A stretch of 64,000 bases of DNA from NCBI GenBank assembly GCA_002356215.1, contig AP017959.1, positions 2,496,195-2,560,194 of the forward strand, written 5' to 3'. The number at the start of each line of letters is the position of its first letter. The first letter of the stretch is position 1. Below are positions 48,770 to 56,725 of the stretch, piece by piece. The translations under genes and the position numbers were made by a program. The notes under the pieces were generated by a model. The model searched no databases. It had not been told where the DNA came from and saw only the letters and a program-made list of their open reading frames with translations. Source of the stretch: [Synechococcus] sp. NIES-970 (GTDB lineage Bacteria; Cyanobacteriota; Cyanobacteriia; Cyanobacteriales; MRBY01).

Positions 48770-48854
48770 GGCAATGTGACTCCAAAGATCAGCGATTAAA
48801 TAAGACTTTCAAATAGTAGTTCGACTATGACGACTAGTTCAGCTAGATTCGTGC

Positions 48855-48866
48855 ATGTAACTACAT
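48855..48866. promoter_or_regulatory. Inverted repeat upstream of dnaK
   Basis: ATGTA-AC-TACAT is a perfect 5-bp inverted repeat 86 bases upstream of the dnaK ATG, beside TATAG. It may be an operator; no known regulator is implied. Confidence 0.25.
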
Positions 48867-48945
48867 CTATAGTGCTGTGTGATCTAGGGATTTTAATAGT
48901 GTAGGTTTCCGAACCTGTGGGGGCGGTTTTGGGCCAGACACCGGC

Positions 48946-49953
48946 TTAATGGCAAAGCACAATCCGGTAATGGGCAGCGCCGCTTTTGAGGCGGGCGATC
49001 GCCTTGTTGACGTCTGCAAACTTAAACGTCTCGATTTTGGGCTGAATATGGTGCAGTTTAGCGAATTCCAACATTTTTGCTATGGTGGCGGGGCTACCGA
49101 CGGGGGAACCAGAGATCGAACGCTGTTGCATAATGAGGGCAAAGACATTGATATCGAGGGGATCTAGGGTTGCGCCAACAAAATGCAAGCGACCCCGGGG
49201 CTTCAGGGTGCTGAGGTAGTGATTCCAATCGAGTTTGACATTGACAGTCGAAATAATCAGATCAAACTGACCTGCAGCGGCGGCGATCGCCTCTGGATCA
49301 CGAGAATTAAGGGTATGGTGAGCACCGAGTTCGAGGGCTTCTTGGATTTTTGCTTCGCTGGAAGTAAAGGCCGTCACTTCACAACCCCAGGCATTGAGGA
49401 ACTGCACCGCCATATGGCCCAAGCCACCAATCCCGATGACGGCGACCTTTGAAGTGGGTTCAATGCCATATTGGACGAGGGGATTAAAAACAGTAATCCC
49501 GCCACAAAAGAGGGGGCCAGCAGCTTCTAGATCAATGCCTTCGGGAATCGGTACAACACTATTGGCTGCTGCCCGGACTTTTTCTGCAAAACCGCCATGG
49601 TGACCGACAATGGTGCCTTGGGCCGTGGCGCAGAGATTTTGATCGCCCGTTGTACATTGGGGGCAGTTATTGCAATAGCCAGCGTGCCAACCGAGACCGA
49701 CAACTTGCCCAACGCTAAGATTTTTTACGTTTTTTCCAACTTTGGCGATCGCCCCTACAACTTCGTGACCAGGGACAAGGGGATACTGCGTCGTCCCCCA
49801 TTCATTCGCAATCATACTGAGGTCACTGTGACAAATGCCGCAGTATTTTACGTCAATCTCCACCTGATCCGGCATCAGCTCACCGGGGTCATACTCAAAA
49901 GGTTGTAAATCACCGATGGGTTCGTGGACGGCAAAGGCTTTAATCATTGACAT
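48946..49953 (-). CDS. Zinc-dependent NAD(P) alcohol dehydrogenase (MDR, cinnamyl-alcohol type)
   Basis: 335 residues. Catalytic zinc ligands are C41 (CGICHSD), H63-E64 (PGHEV) and the cysteine of PLFCGG; the structural zinc is held by C94, C97, C100 and C108. The Rossmann motif is GIGGLGHMA. The order fits the YahK/AdhA group that reduces aldehydes with NADPH. Synechocystis AdhA is a close functional comparison. ATG 49953 or the ATG two codons later may be the start. Confidence 0.93.
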   Translation of the reverse strand: MSMIKAFAVHEPIGDLQPFEYDPGELMPDQVEIDVKYCGICHSDLSMIANEWGTTQYPLVPGHEVVGAIAKVGKNVKNLSVGQVVGLGWHAGYCNNCPQCTTGDQNLCATAQGTIVGHHGGFAEKVRAAANSVVPIPEGIDLEAAGPLFCGGITVFNPLVQYGIEPTSKVAVIGIGGLGHMAVQFLNAWGCEVTAFTSSEAKIQEALELGAHHTLNSRDPEAIAAAAGQFDLIISTVNVKLDWNHYLSTLKPRGRLHFVGATLDPLDINVFALIMQQRSISGSPVGSPATIAKMLEFAKLHHIQPKIETFKFADVNKAIARLKSGAAHYRIVLCH

Positions 49954-50072
49954 TGGGAATTTGTGGGGAACGATTACTCCCCGAGTGTGCCATAGTTTTT
50001 TCTCGTTGTCGTTGTCAGGAGGCTTGAATCCACAGGTCAGGGCAGACCCAAGGCTCTTTTTTTGACAAGCAG

Positions 50073-50525
50073 CTAAACGCTGATCCGGGCCATCAGGGCA
50101 GCCATTAAAGGGATGAGACAGAAACCCAACAATTCACCACGGATTGACCAAGTGATTAAGGTGTGTTGCACCTCAGAAATGGCCGGGACTTGATCTTTGA
50201 TCAGGTCTTTCACCCACCAGAAAATGAATGTGACCGTGGGATAAAGGGAAAGTAGGCCCACGACGATGAAGATAGCGATTTTCACCCAAAAAAGAGTGTT
50301 GTTGAGATAGTAGGCGGAACCTTTGCCGAAATAGAGCACCCGCAGAATGCCTGTCACAAGGATCGTACTCGCAGCGAGGCCATAGACACCATCAGCAATG
50401 CCTACAAGTTTCGCTTCCTTGAGGGAGATATCTTTCTTAAAAAAGAGAGCTTCCACAAACAGGGCCGCAAAACTGAGCATCAGGCCGAGATAGTGGAGGT
50501 AGGCGACGATCGCACTGGTGATCAT
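50073..50525 (-). CDS. DUF2214-type membrane protein
   Basis: 150 residues with four hydrophobic segments (about 3-25, 45-65, 78-100, 125-148). The opening AIVAYLHYLGLMLSFAALFVEALFF and KLVGIADGVYGLAA match the DUF2214 family, which is related to small membrane proteins of unknown role. It starts 137 bases before ispE's stop on the same strand. Confidence 0.8.
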   Translation of the reverse strand: MITSAIVAYLHYLGLMLSFAALFVEALFFKKDISLKEAKLVGIADGVYGLAASTILVTGILRVLYFGKGSAYYLNNTLFWVKIAIFIVVGLLSLYPTVTFIFWWVKDLIKDQVPAISEVQHTLITWSIRGELLGFCLIPLMAALMARISV

Positions 50526-50662
50526 GGCTTCGAATTGATAGATGGGTTGATAGATCTTGAGCGAATGAAGGGAAATGAAAAAATGAGGGGACTCAATGGT
50601 AATTAATCACCCTTGGGTTATTTTAGGCCGTTTTTTCGTAGAGGGGGTTTGGCGGCGATCGC

Positions 50663-51613
50663 CTAACGAATTTCTGCTTGAATGTCAGGGCTGGCGATCT
50701 GGGTGACCCAGAGTTCGAGGTCGGCATCGTTGAGTTCTTGGGCCACTTGATGCTTGAGTGCTTCGGCTTGGTCACGGCTCTCACAGATCGCAAAAACACT
50801 AGGACCAGAGCCAGACATCATTGTGCCGATCGCCCCATGGTTGACAAAGCAATCCCGCAGTTGTTGTACTTTGGGAAATGCGGGGAGCACCACTTTTTCG
50901 AGATCGTTGTAGAGTTCTTTGGCGATCGCCTGGCGGTCTTGTTTCTGAATTGCTTGGATGAGGCCACCAGAATGGAGTTGTTTCATGCGGGTCTGCCAAC
51001 CGGCAGCATCCCGGATGTAGCCATTGCCAAACTGTTCGCGGTAGGTCTGGTAGGCCCAGGGGGTAGAAACGGCGATATTGCGGTATTTCGCCAGGACAAT
51101 GGGAATGCCATCGAGGTCAGTAATGGGGTCTAAAATTTCACCGCGCCCGGTGGCAATCGCCGTGCCGCCGCCAATACAGAAGGGCACATCGGAACCCAAT
51201 GCCGCCGCTAATTCTTGTAATTCTGGCTGGGTCAGGCCCAGATCCCAAAGCAAATTTAAGCCTACCAGCACCGCCGCCCCATCTGTGGATCCCCCGGCAA
51301 GACCTGCCGCCACGGGAATATTTTTCTCGATGGTGATGTCGACGCCCCCAGCAATTTCCCCATAAATGTCGGCGAACTGGCCCATCATGAGTTGGGCTGC
51401 ACGGTAGGCAATATTATTTTCGGTGAGGGGTACTTCTGGGTGTTGGCAATAGAGGTTGATCTCGCCACTGCGATTTTGGCGCACTTCAATGCGATCGCAG
51501 AGGTCAATGGTTTGCATCACCATCACCAACTCGTGAAAACCATCGGGGCGATCGCCCAAAATTTCTAGATAGAGATTAATTTTTGCAGGGGCAGTCAGGA
51601 GATAGGCAGACAT
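50663..51613 (-). CDS. ispE: 4-diphosphocytidyl-2-C-methyl-D-erythritol kinase
   Basis: 316 residues. GHMP kinase motifs: [21 protein letters not shown] at the start, [17 protein letters not shown] (ATP loop) and [11 protein letters not shown] near the end. IspE phosphorylates CDP-methylerythritol in the MEP route to isoprenoids, which feed carotenoid and chlorophyll side chains in cyanobacteria. Confidence 0.96.
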   Translation of the reverse strand: MSAYLLTAPAKINLYLEILGDRPDGFHELVMVMQTIDLCDRIEVRQNRSGEINLYCQHPEVPLTENNIAYRAAQLMMGQFADIYGEIAGGVDITIEKNIPVAAGLAGGSTDGAAVLVGLNLLWDLGLTQPELQELAAALGSDVPFCIGGGTAIATGRGEILDPITDLDGIPIVLAKYRNIAVSTPWAYQTYREQFGNGYIRDAAGWQTRMKQLHSGGLIQAIQKQDRQAIAKELYNDLEKVVLPAFPKVQQLRDCFVNHGAIGTMMSGSGPSVFAICESRDQAEALKHQVAQELNDADLELWVTQIASPDIQAEIR

Positions 51614-51802
51614 CGCACAATACCAAGCAAGAGACCGACCCTATTATCCGGGTTCCGTTAGTTTTTGGGAAATCTTTGGGCCTCGACCACTATGCTTAAT
51701 ATTTCTTTAAAGAATGAGTGCGATCGCCTGCCTTCCTTAAGGGCCAGCACCTTTCGCAGTAGCATAAGGAAACGAGTTTTTGAATGTGGCGGGGTAAAAG
51801 TA

Positions 51803-53215
51803 ATGCAGAAACCCATTCTGGTTGGTGGCTTAGGTTTGGCTTTATTTTTGGCGATTTTGGGCCATTGGCAGGTCTCTGTTTTTGACCTGGGGGAATGGCT
51901 CTTCTGGGGGGCGATCGCCTGGGGCGGTGTGATGCTCTGGCAGAAAAAACAGCCCCCCCAACCCCGGGATAATCCGAAAAATCCTCTGAAAAAAGCCGAT
52001 GTAGACCAGGCGATCGCCACCGCCCAAACCTGGGTGAATGCCTTGCAGCAGGAAGCGCCGGATCAAGATTTCAGCAACTTTCAGCAAATCCTCACAGACC
52101 TCAGCCAAGAATTCCAACAAGACCACTTCAATATCGTCATCACCGGCGGCCGGGGGGTCGGCAAAACCACCCTGCTAAAACAATGCCAAGACCGCAAACT
52201 CGCCCATTGCACTTTTCAAGAAACACCACCCCTCTTTACGGATCTGGCGGCCTATGACCAACAGGCCCAAAATCAAGTTTTTGCTGCCGATCTGGTTATT
52301 TTTCTAGTGACAGGGGATCTGATGGCCTCCCAGTGGCAACTCCTCAACCATTGGCACCATGCCCGTCAAAAAATCCTCCTCGCTTTTAATAAGCAAGATC
52401 AATACCAACCAGAACAACGGGAATTGATCCTCAATCAACTGCGCCATCACTGCCAAACGGCGATCGCCCCCAGCCACATCCTCCCAATTGCGGCGGCACC
52501 CCAGGTGGTGAAAGTGAAAAAAATCCAAGCTGATGGCACCACCATTGAACATTTTGAGCAGCCTGCCCCCGATCTAGACCACCTTCACATACAACTCAAA
52601 ACTCTCCTCGATAATCCTGAGATACAGCAACAACTCCGTTGGTCAACCATTTGGCGTACCGCGAGGCTGACCCAGCATAATGCCAAGGCCGCCCTCAACC
52701 AGTACCGCCGGACAAAAGCCTTACCTATCCTCGAAAAATACCAGTGGCTCGCCGCTGGAACGACCTTTGCAAACCCGGTTGCGGCGTTAGACCTTCTCGC
52801 CACCGCCGCCGTTACTGGACAAATGATTATGGATTTGGGAGCGATTTACCACCAGCGTCTTTCCTTTGGTCAAGCCCAGGCGATCGCCACCGCCCTCGGT
52901 AAACAAATGATTCAACTGGGCCTCGTTGAGCTTTCGACCCAAGCCGTCGGTGGCGTTCTGAAAACCAACGCCATTACCTATATCGCCGGGGGAACCATTC
53001 AAGGCGTGAGCGCCGCCTACTTAACCCACATCGCCGGGCTGAGTTTGATCCAATATTTCCAAGAACAGCTCCCCCAAACTCAAAATGAACCTCTGAATTT
53101 CGAAAAACTTGGCCATATTTTAAAAACTGTTTTCGAACAAAATCAACGCTCCCAGTTTTTCGGCAACTTCGTCAAAGGAACTTGGCAGCGCCTTTCCCCC
53201 CAAACCACTGGCTAA
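51803..53215 (+). CDS. Membrane-associated GTPase with DUF697-like domain
   Basis: 470 residues from ATG 51803; an ATG 46 codons upstream gives an unlikely basic leader. Two hydrophobic segments (5-22, 30-46) precede the GTPase: P-loop GGRGVGKTT with K121, an LVTGDL stretch and LLAFNKQDQ as the N-K-x-D box. The C-terminal part (about 330-440) has ANPVAALDLLATAAVTGQMIMDLG, AQAIATALGKQMIQLGLVELSTQAVG and AGGTIQGVSAAYLTHIAGLSLI, typical of DUF697/YcjF-like domains. The following coiled-coil gene begins 43 bases later. Confidence 0.85.
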   Translation: MQKPILVGGLGLALFLAILGHWQVSVFDLGEWLFWGAIAWGGVMLWQKKQPPQPRDNPKNPLKKADVDQAIATAQTWVNALQQEAPDQDFSNFQQILTDLSQEFQQDHFNIVITGGRGVGKTTLLKQCQDRKLAHCTFQETPPLFTDLAAYDQQAQNQVFAADLVIFLVTGDLMASQWQLLNHWHHARQKILLAFNKQDQYQPEQRELILNQLRHHCQTAIAPSHILPIAAAPQVVKVKKIQADGTTIEHFEQPAPDLDHLHIQLKTLLDNPEIQQQLRWSTIWRTARLTQHNAKAALNQYRRTKALPILEKYQWLAAGTTFANPVAALDLLATAAVTGQMIMDLGAIYHQRLSFGQAQAIATALGKQMIQLGLVELSTQAVGGVLKTNAITYIAGGTIQGVSAAYLTHIAGLSLIQYFQEQLPQTQNEPLNFEKLGHILKTVFEQNQRSQFFGNFVKGTWQRLSPQTTG

Positions 53216-53257
53216 GGTCTTAAGATCTATAGTTACCCCCAAAGTCATAAAAATCAT

Positions 53258-54280
53258 ATGGATATCGAACTTGAAAACTTAGAAGCATCTGTCGAAAATT
53301 TACTCTCAGCGGCGAAAACCCACCTAGAAGAACAAAAACTTCAGCAACAGCGGGATGAGCAATATCAAGAAATTGTGCGTCAACGGGAAGCGAAGTTAAA
53401 TCCTCTCCTAAAAAAAGTAGAAGAAATGATTAGTACCTACCGGGCTGAAGGATATCACCATGCCGAAATAATTCAACAATTACAAGAAAAAGCCGAAGAT
53501 ATTCGCCGTGAAATTGCTGAAATTCCCGAAAGAGCAGCGGAAATTGTTGATGCTCAACTTGTACTCCGGGAAGAAAGACTTTTAGAAGAAAAGGTACGAG
53601 AAAAAGTCCAGAAATGGCAATCAGATCTGCGGGATGATCTCCTAGATATGATTTTTGAACAGCAAGACTTTTTTAGTGCTACCGATGCGGCGATCGCCAT
53701 TCGTGGTTACATCGAAGATCTCAAAGACATCGGTGCCCTCGAAGAGGTCGTTGATGCCCTCATTAATCAAATCAATGAACATAGCGAAGAAGGCCCTGTG
53801 GCCCGTTTGCGGGGAACCCACGAGCAGACCTTAAATTTTATCTACAACAAAGCCCTTGAAAATCGTTCCCGCACTGACCATCACCCCAATATCCAGCCTA
53901 AATCGCGTCACCGTAAATCGGATAAGCGGCCGGAACTCTATATTGATTTAGCAGGAAAAGTGATCGTTTTTGGTGGGCACGATCGCCTCCAGACCGCCGT
54001 TAAAAATCGTCTCCGGGGTTCCCAAGTAGAATTGCTCTGGTACAGCGAACAAGATGGCTTACAGCTTTCGGCCCAGGGGGAGACCCAGGTCAGTAGCGCA
54101 GATTTGATCTTGATTATCACTGGCTATGCGAGCCACTCCATGACGGAGCGAGCCATGGAAGCCTGCAAAAAAGTTGACAAAAGATATGAAATTATCAACA
54201 CCACTGGCATGACTAGGGTACTAGAAGCCATCGAAGCAGGCTTGAAAACCCAACAACTGGCGCAACTGTGGAATAAATAA
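53258..54280 (+). CDS. Coiled-coil protein with C-terminal DUF2325 domain
   Basis: 340 residues. The first 125 are strongly coiled-coil (Gln/Glu-rich, LRE repeats). A helical middle follows. The C-terminal 100 residues have KVIVFGGHDRLQTAVKNRL, ADLILIITGYASHSMTERAMEACKKVD and INTTGMTRVLEAI, matching DUF2325. The family's function is unknown. It follows the GTPase by 43 bases and precedes the GST by eight, so the three probably form an operon. Confidence 0.85.
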   Translation: MDIELENLEASVENLLSAAKTHLEEQKLQQQRDEQYQEIVRQREAKLNPLLKKVEEMISTYRAEGYHHAEIIQQLQEKAEDIRREIAEIPERAAEIVDAQLVLREERLLEEKVREKVQKWQSDLRDDLLDMIFEQQDFFSATDAAIAIRGYIEDLKDIGALEEVVDALINQINEHSEEGPVARLRGTHEQTLNFIYNKALENRSRTDHHPNIQPKSRHRKSDKRPELYIDLAGKVIVFGGHDRLQTAVKNRLRGSQVELLWYSEQDGLQLSAQGETQVSSADLILIITGYASHSMTERAMEACKKVDKRYEIINTTGMTRVLEAIEAGLKTQQLAQLWNK

Positions 54281-54288
54281 TCAATCCC

Positions 54289-55257
54289 ATGGCAGTCCCC
54301 CCTAAGATTCTCATCCAAACGGCTCAATTGGTTTGGCAAACGCTTTGGCACACCATGATGGCCCAGTTAGCCCCGGGCGATCGCTCAGGAAATTTCCAAC
54401 GGGTAGACAGTCAATTTCGGCAGGAGATTGGTACAGAGACCTTTCCGGCAGCGCCCCATCGATATCGCCTGTATGTTGGCTTAACCTGTCCCTGGGCCCA
54501 TCGCACAGTCATCACCCACGTGCTGAAAGGCCTCGAAGACTGCATTGATCTCAAGGTGGCGATCGCCGACCTGTCGGTGGGGGGCTGGCGCCTTGAAAAC
54601 GATCCAACGGGTTGCCGCAGTATGAAGGAACTTTACCGCCTGGGCCAACCAGGTTACACCGGGCGCTATTCTGTGCCAGTGCTATGGGATTGTCAAAACA
54701 AACAAATCGTCAACAATGAAAGTGCCGAAATCATTGTCATGTTGAACGAGGCCTTTAACCTATGGGCAAAATACCCAGACCGTGATTTATACCCAGCCCA
54801 TCTACGTGGGGAGGGCGATCGCCTCAATGAACTGATCTATCGCACGGTGAATAATGGCGTATATCGCTGCGGTTTTGCCCGCACCCAAGCGGCCTATGAC
54901 CAAGGGGTAACAGAACTATTTGCCACTTTAGATTTGCTAGAAAAGCAACTCGACGATCGCCGTTATCTGTTGGGCGACCAGCTCACCCTCTGTGATGTAC
55001 GCCTGTTTACGACGCTGATTCGTTTCGACCTGGTTTACCATGGCCTGTTCAAATGCGATCGCCGCCGCATTCGCGATTATGAAAACCTCTGGGGCTATGT
55101 GCGTGACATTTACCAACAGTCAGGCATTGCTGCCACCTGTCCCCTCCAGACCATTCACCGGGAATATTACCAGTCTCTTTTCCCCCTCAATCCCGGTGGC
55201 ATTATTCCCATTGGTTTTGATATCACTGAATTAACTATTCCCCATCATCGCGGTTGA
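54289..55257 (+). CDS. Xi-class glutathione transferase (glutathionyl-hydroquinone reductase)
   Basis: 322 residues. The catalytic cysteine C67 lies in LTCPWAHRTVI, the mark of the Xi class (YqjG/ECM4), and RYSVPVLWD with NNESAEII gives the glutathione-binding region. The C-terminal helical domain has LLGDQLTLCDVRLFTTLIRFD and YENLWGYVRDIYQ. The family removes glutathione from glutathionyl-quinones. Eight bases separate it from the DUF2325 gene. Confidence 0.93.
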   Translation: MAVPPKILIQTAQLVWQTLWHTMMAQLAPGDRSGNFQRVDSQFRQEIGTETFPAAPHRYRLYVGLTCPWAHRTVITHVLKGLEDCIDLKVAIADLSVGGWRLENDPTGCRSMKELYRLGQPGYTGRYSVPVLWDCQNKQIVNNESAEIIVMLNEAFNLWAKYPDRDLYPAHLRGEGDRLNELIYRTVNNGVYRCGFARTQAAYDQGVTELFATLDLLEKQLDDRRYLLGDQLTLCDVRLFTTLIRFDLVYHGLFKCDRRRIRDYENLWGYVRDIYQQSGIAATCPLQTIHREYYQSLFPLNPGGIIPIGFDITELTIPHHRG

Positions 55258-55597
55258 GCCCAGCAATACAGATTTTTACCTGGGAATTAATTGCGCTCAA
55301 CAAAAAAAAACACAGTCTAGATGTGGACTTTTTACAGAATATCAATGGGGCAATCCATCTCAGAAATGAAGGTTTGCGGATATGGTCCTTGGGAGCAATA
55401 CTGCCTGTAGAGGGCATGAAACGAAACAGGACAATCCAGCAAAACGTCAGTTTTAATGAATGCGGTTTCCGTTCCCATGGAATTAGGGAGCCCGCACTCT
55501 ATGGCTAAGCGATGCACGTCGTCGGGTCGTTCACCACTGCTTACATTTGTTTGGCTTGATTAAACGGCAGTCTCCCGACCGAAAGCTGGCTTAGGCT
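55258..55597. other. Long intergenic region containing a candidate structured RNA
   Basis: 340 bases between convergent genes. The left part (55258-55450) has an A9 run and no ORF worth calling. The right part holds nested inverted repeats described separately. Small ORFs on both strands have no ribosome-binding site or conserved-looking sequence. Confidence 0.5.
55503..55596 (+). ncRNA. Candidate structured RNA with three nested stems
   Basis: CTAAGC (55505-55510) pairs with GCTTAG (55589-55594); GTCGGG (55521-55526) with CCCGAC (55574-55579); ACTGC (55536-55540) with GCAGT (55567-55571). The three stems are nested around a 26-base loop, which is unlikely by chance in a 94-base stretch. The strand is not certain, because both strands fold. 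The block CAGTCTCCCGACC recalls conserved elements of cyanobacterial small RNAs of the Yfr2/Cyano-1 type, but I cannot confirm that. It could alternatively be a 3' UTR structure of the minus-strand DUF3134 gene. Confidence 0.35.
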
Positions 55598-55828
55598 CTA
55601 ATCGAGATCTGCCGCATCATCATCATCCTCTTCTTCAAAGCCGTCATCATCCATGAGTTCAGAAAGGTCTTGATCATCGATCATGTCATCAATGAAATCT
55701 TCTTTTTTCTCACGATAGATAATCCGTCCATTCTCTTCTAGCCATTCTAGTAATGATGTCTTTTGCTCTAGGGCAATCACAGAAGCAGGCGCATATCGGG
55801 GCTCTTGGCGCAAAGAAGGGTTTTTCAT
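55598..55828 (-). CDS. DUF3134 family protein
   Basis: 76 residues. The start MKNPSLRQEPRYAPASVIALEQKTSLLEWLE is the conserved opening of DUF3134, a family restricted to cyanobacteria as far as I recall. The C-terminal third is almost entirely acidic (DDGFEEEDDDDAADLD). It is soluble and small. Function unknown. Confidence 0.88.
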   Translation of the reverse strand: MKNPSLRQEPRYAPASVIALEQKTSLLEWLEENGRIIYREKKEDFIDDMIDDQDLSELMDDDGFEEEDDDDAADLD

Positions 55829-55897
55829 ATCTCAGACGAATCAATATCGGAATGTGGGCAATTTTTTAGTATAACCTATCACCGGGGCTCTTTCGTC

Positions 55898-56653
55898 CTA
55901 GACCAAGAGGGGATAAGCCTGGCCAGACACTGGCTCTAAGACCGAAGTATCAGGCTGTTTTTGGTGGAGCATTGCCTCAAAATCTGCGACAGTGCCCTGG
56001 GGCTTGAGAAATTTCATCACAATGCCTTCAAAACTCACATCCCCTCCAGCCGCGGTGGGTAAAACGACCTTGGGCTTGAGCCACTCACAGGCTTGGAGGG
56101 CACTGGCCTGGCCTTTGATAACAGGGCCGAGCAAGGGCAGGGTGAGATTAATTAGGGGGGTCACAAGCACATCGATGGGGGCATATTGCTTCAGGCTTGG
56201 CCAATGGTAACCATGGGGTTCGTAATAGAGGCTGTGGCCAGTGCTGAGATCTTTCAGCAAATAGCCATTCTCAAAGGTGGTTGGCCCCACAGGGGAGCCT
56301 TTTAGGGCTAAGATTTCGAGCTGATCAAATGTGATTTTTTGATTGTGGTTGAGGGTGTGAATGGTCTGGTAACCGATCGCCTGGACAACTTTTGCCCCAT
56401 TGGGTGAGGCCACAACGGGTAAGCTTTGGTCGAGGTGGCGTAGGGTAGGCGGATGGGCGTGGTCTGGGAGACCTTGGGATAAGAGAATCAAGTCAACATT
56501 TTCCGGAATTGATCGGTCCTGGGGGCGATCGCCCTTAAAGAGCCAGGGGGTATTGCCAAAGGTCAAAGAGCCCACTAGCCAAGGGTCAAGGAGAATCCGT
56601 TTGCCAGCGATCACAATCAGCCAGCTATTACTATCGAGGTATGTCAGTTCCAT
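55898..56653 (-). CDS. MBL-fold protein with altered metal site
   Basis: 251 residues. The metallo-beta-lactamase fold is clear (ELTYLDSNSWLIVIAGKRILLDPW; ILLSQGLPDHAHPPTLRHL; KVVLPTAAGG). In place of the usual H-x-H-x-D-H it has Q-G-L-P-D-H, so the first two histidines are missing while D and H remain. This SQGL-DH form occurs in cyanobacteria and plants in my memory of the family. Catalysis, if any, must use a changed metal site. No operon partner is evident. Confidence 0.85.
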   Translation of the reverse strand: MELTYLDSNSWLIVIAGKRILLDPWLVGSLTFGNTPWLFKGDRPQDRSIPENVDLILLSQGLPDHAHPPTLRHLDQSLPVVASPNGAKVVQAIGYQTIHTLNHNQKITFDQLEILALKGSPVGPTTFENGYLLKDLSTGHSLYYEPHGYHWPSLKQYAPIDVLVTPLINLTLPLLGPVIKGQASALQACEWLKPKVVLPTAAGGDVSFEGIVMKFLKPQGTVADFEAMLHQKQPDTSVLEPVSGQAYPLLV

Positions 56654-56725
56654 GGGTCACCTAGAAGCGCTCTTTTACAAATCTTAACTAAATTGCGGCC
56701 CCAGAGGGATAACTAACCCCGGGCA

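Noticed and set aside
55503-55596. tmRNA, 6S RNA or SRP RNA
   Set aside because: No tag reading frame or tRNA-like ends, no 6S-type long bubble that I can align, and no SRP loop motif.
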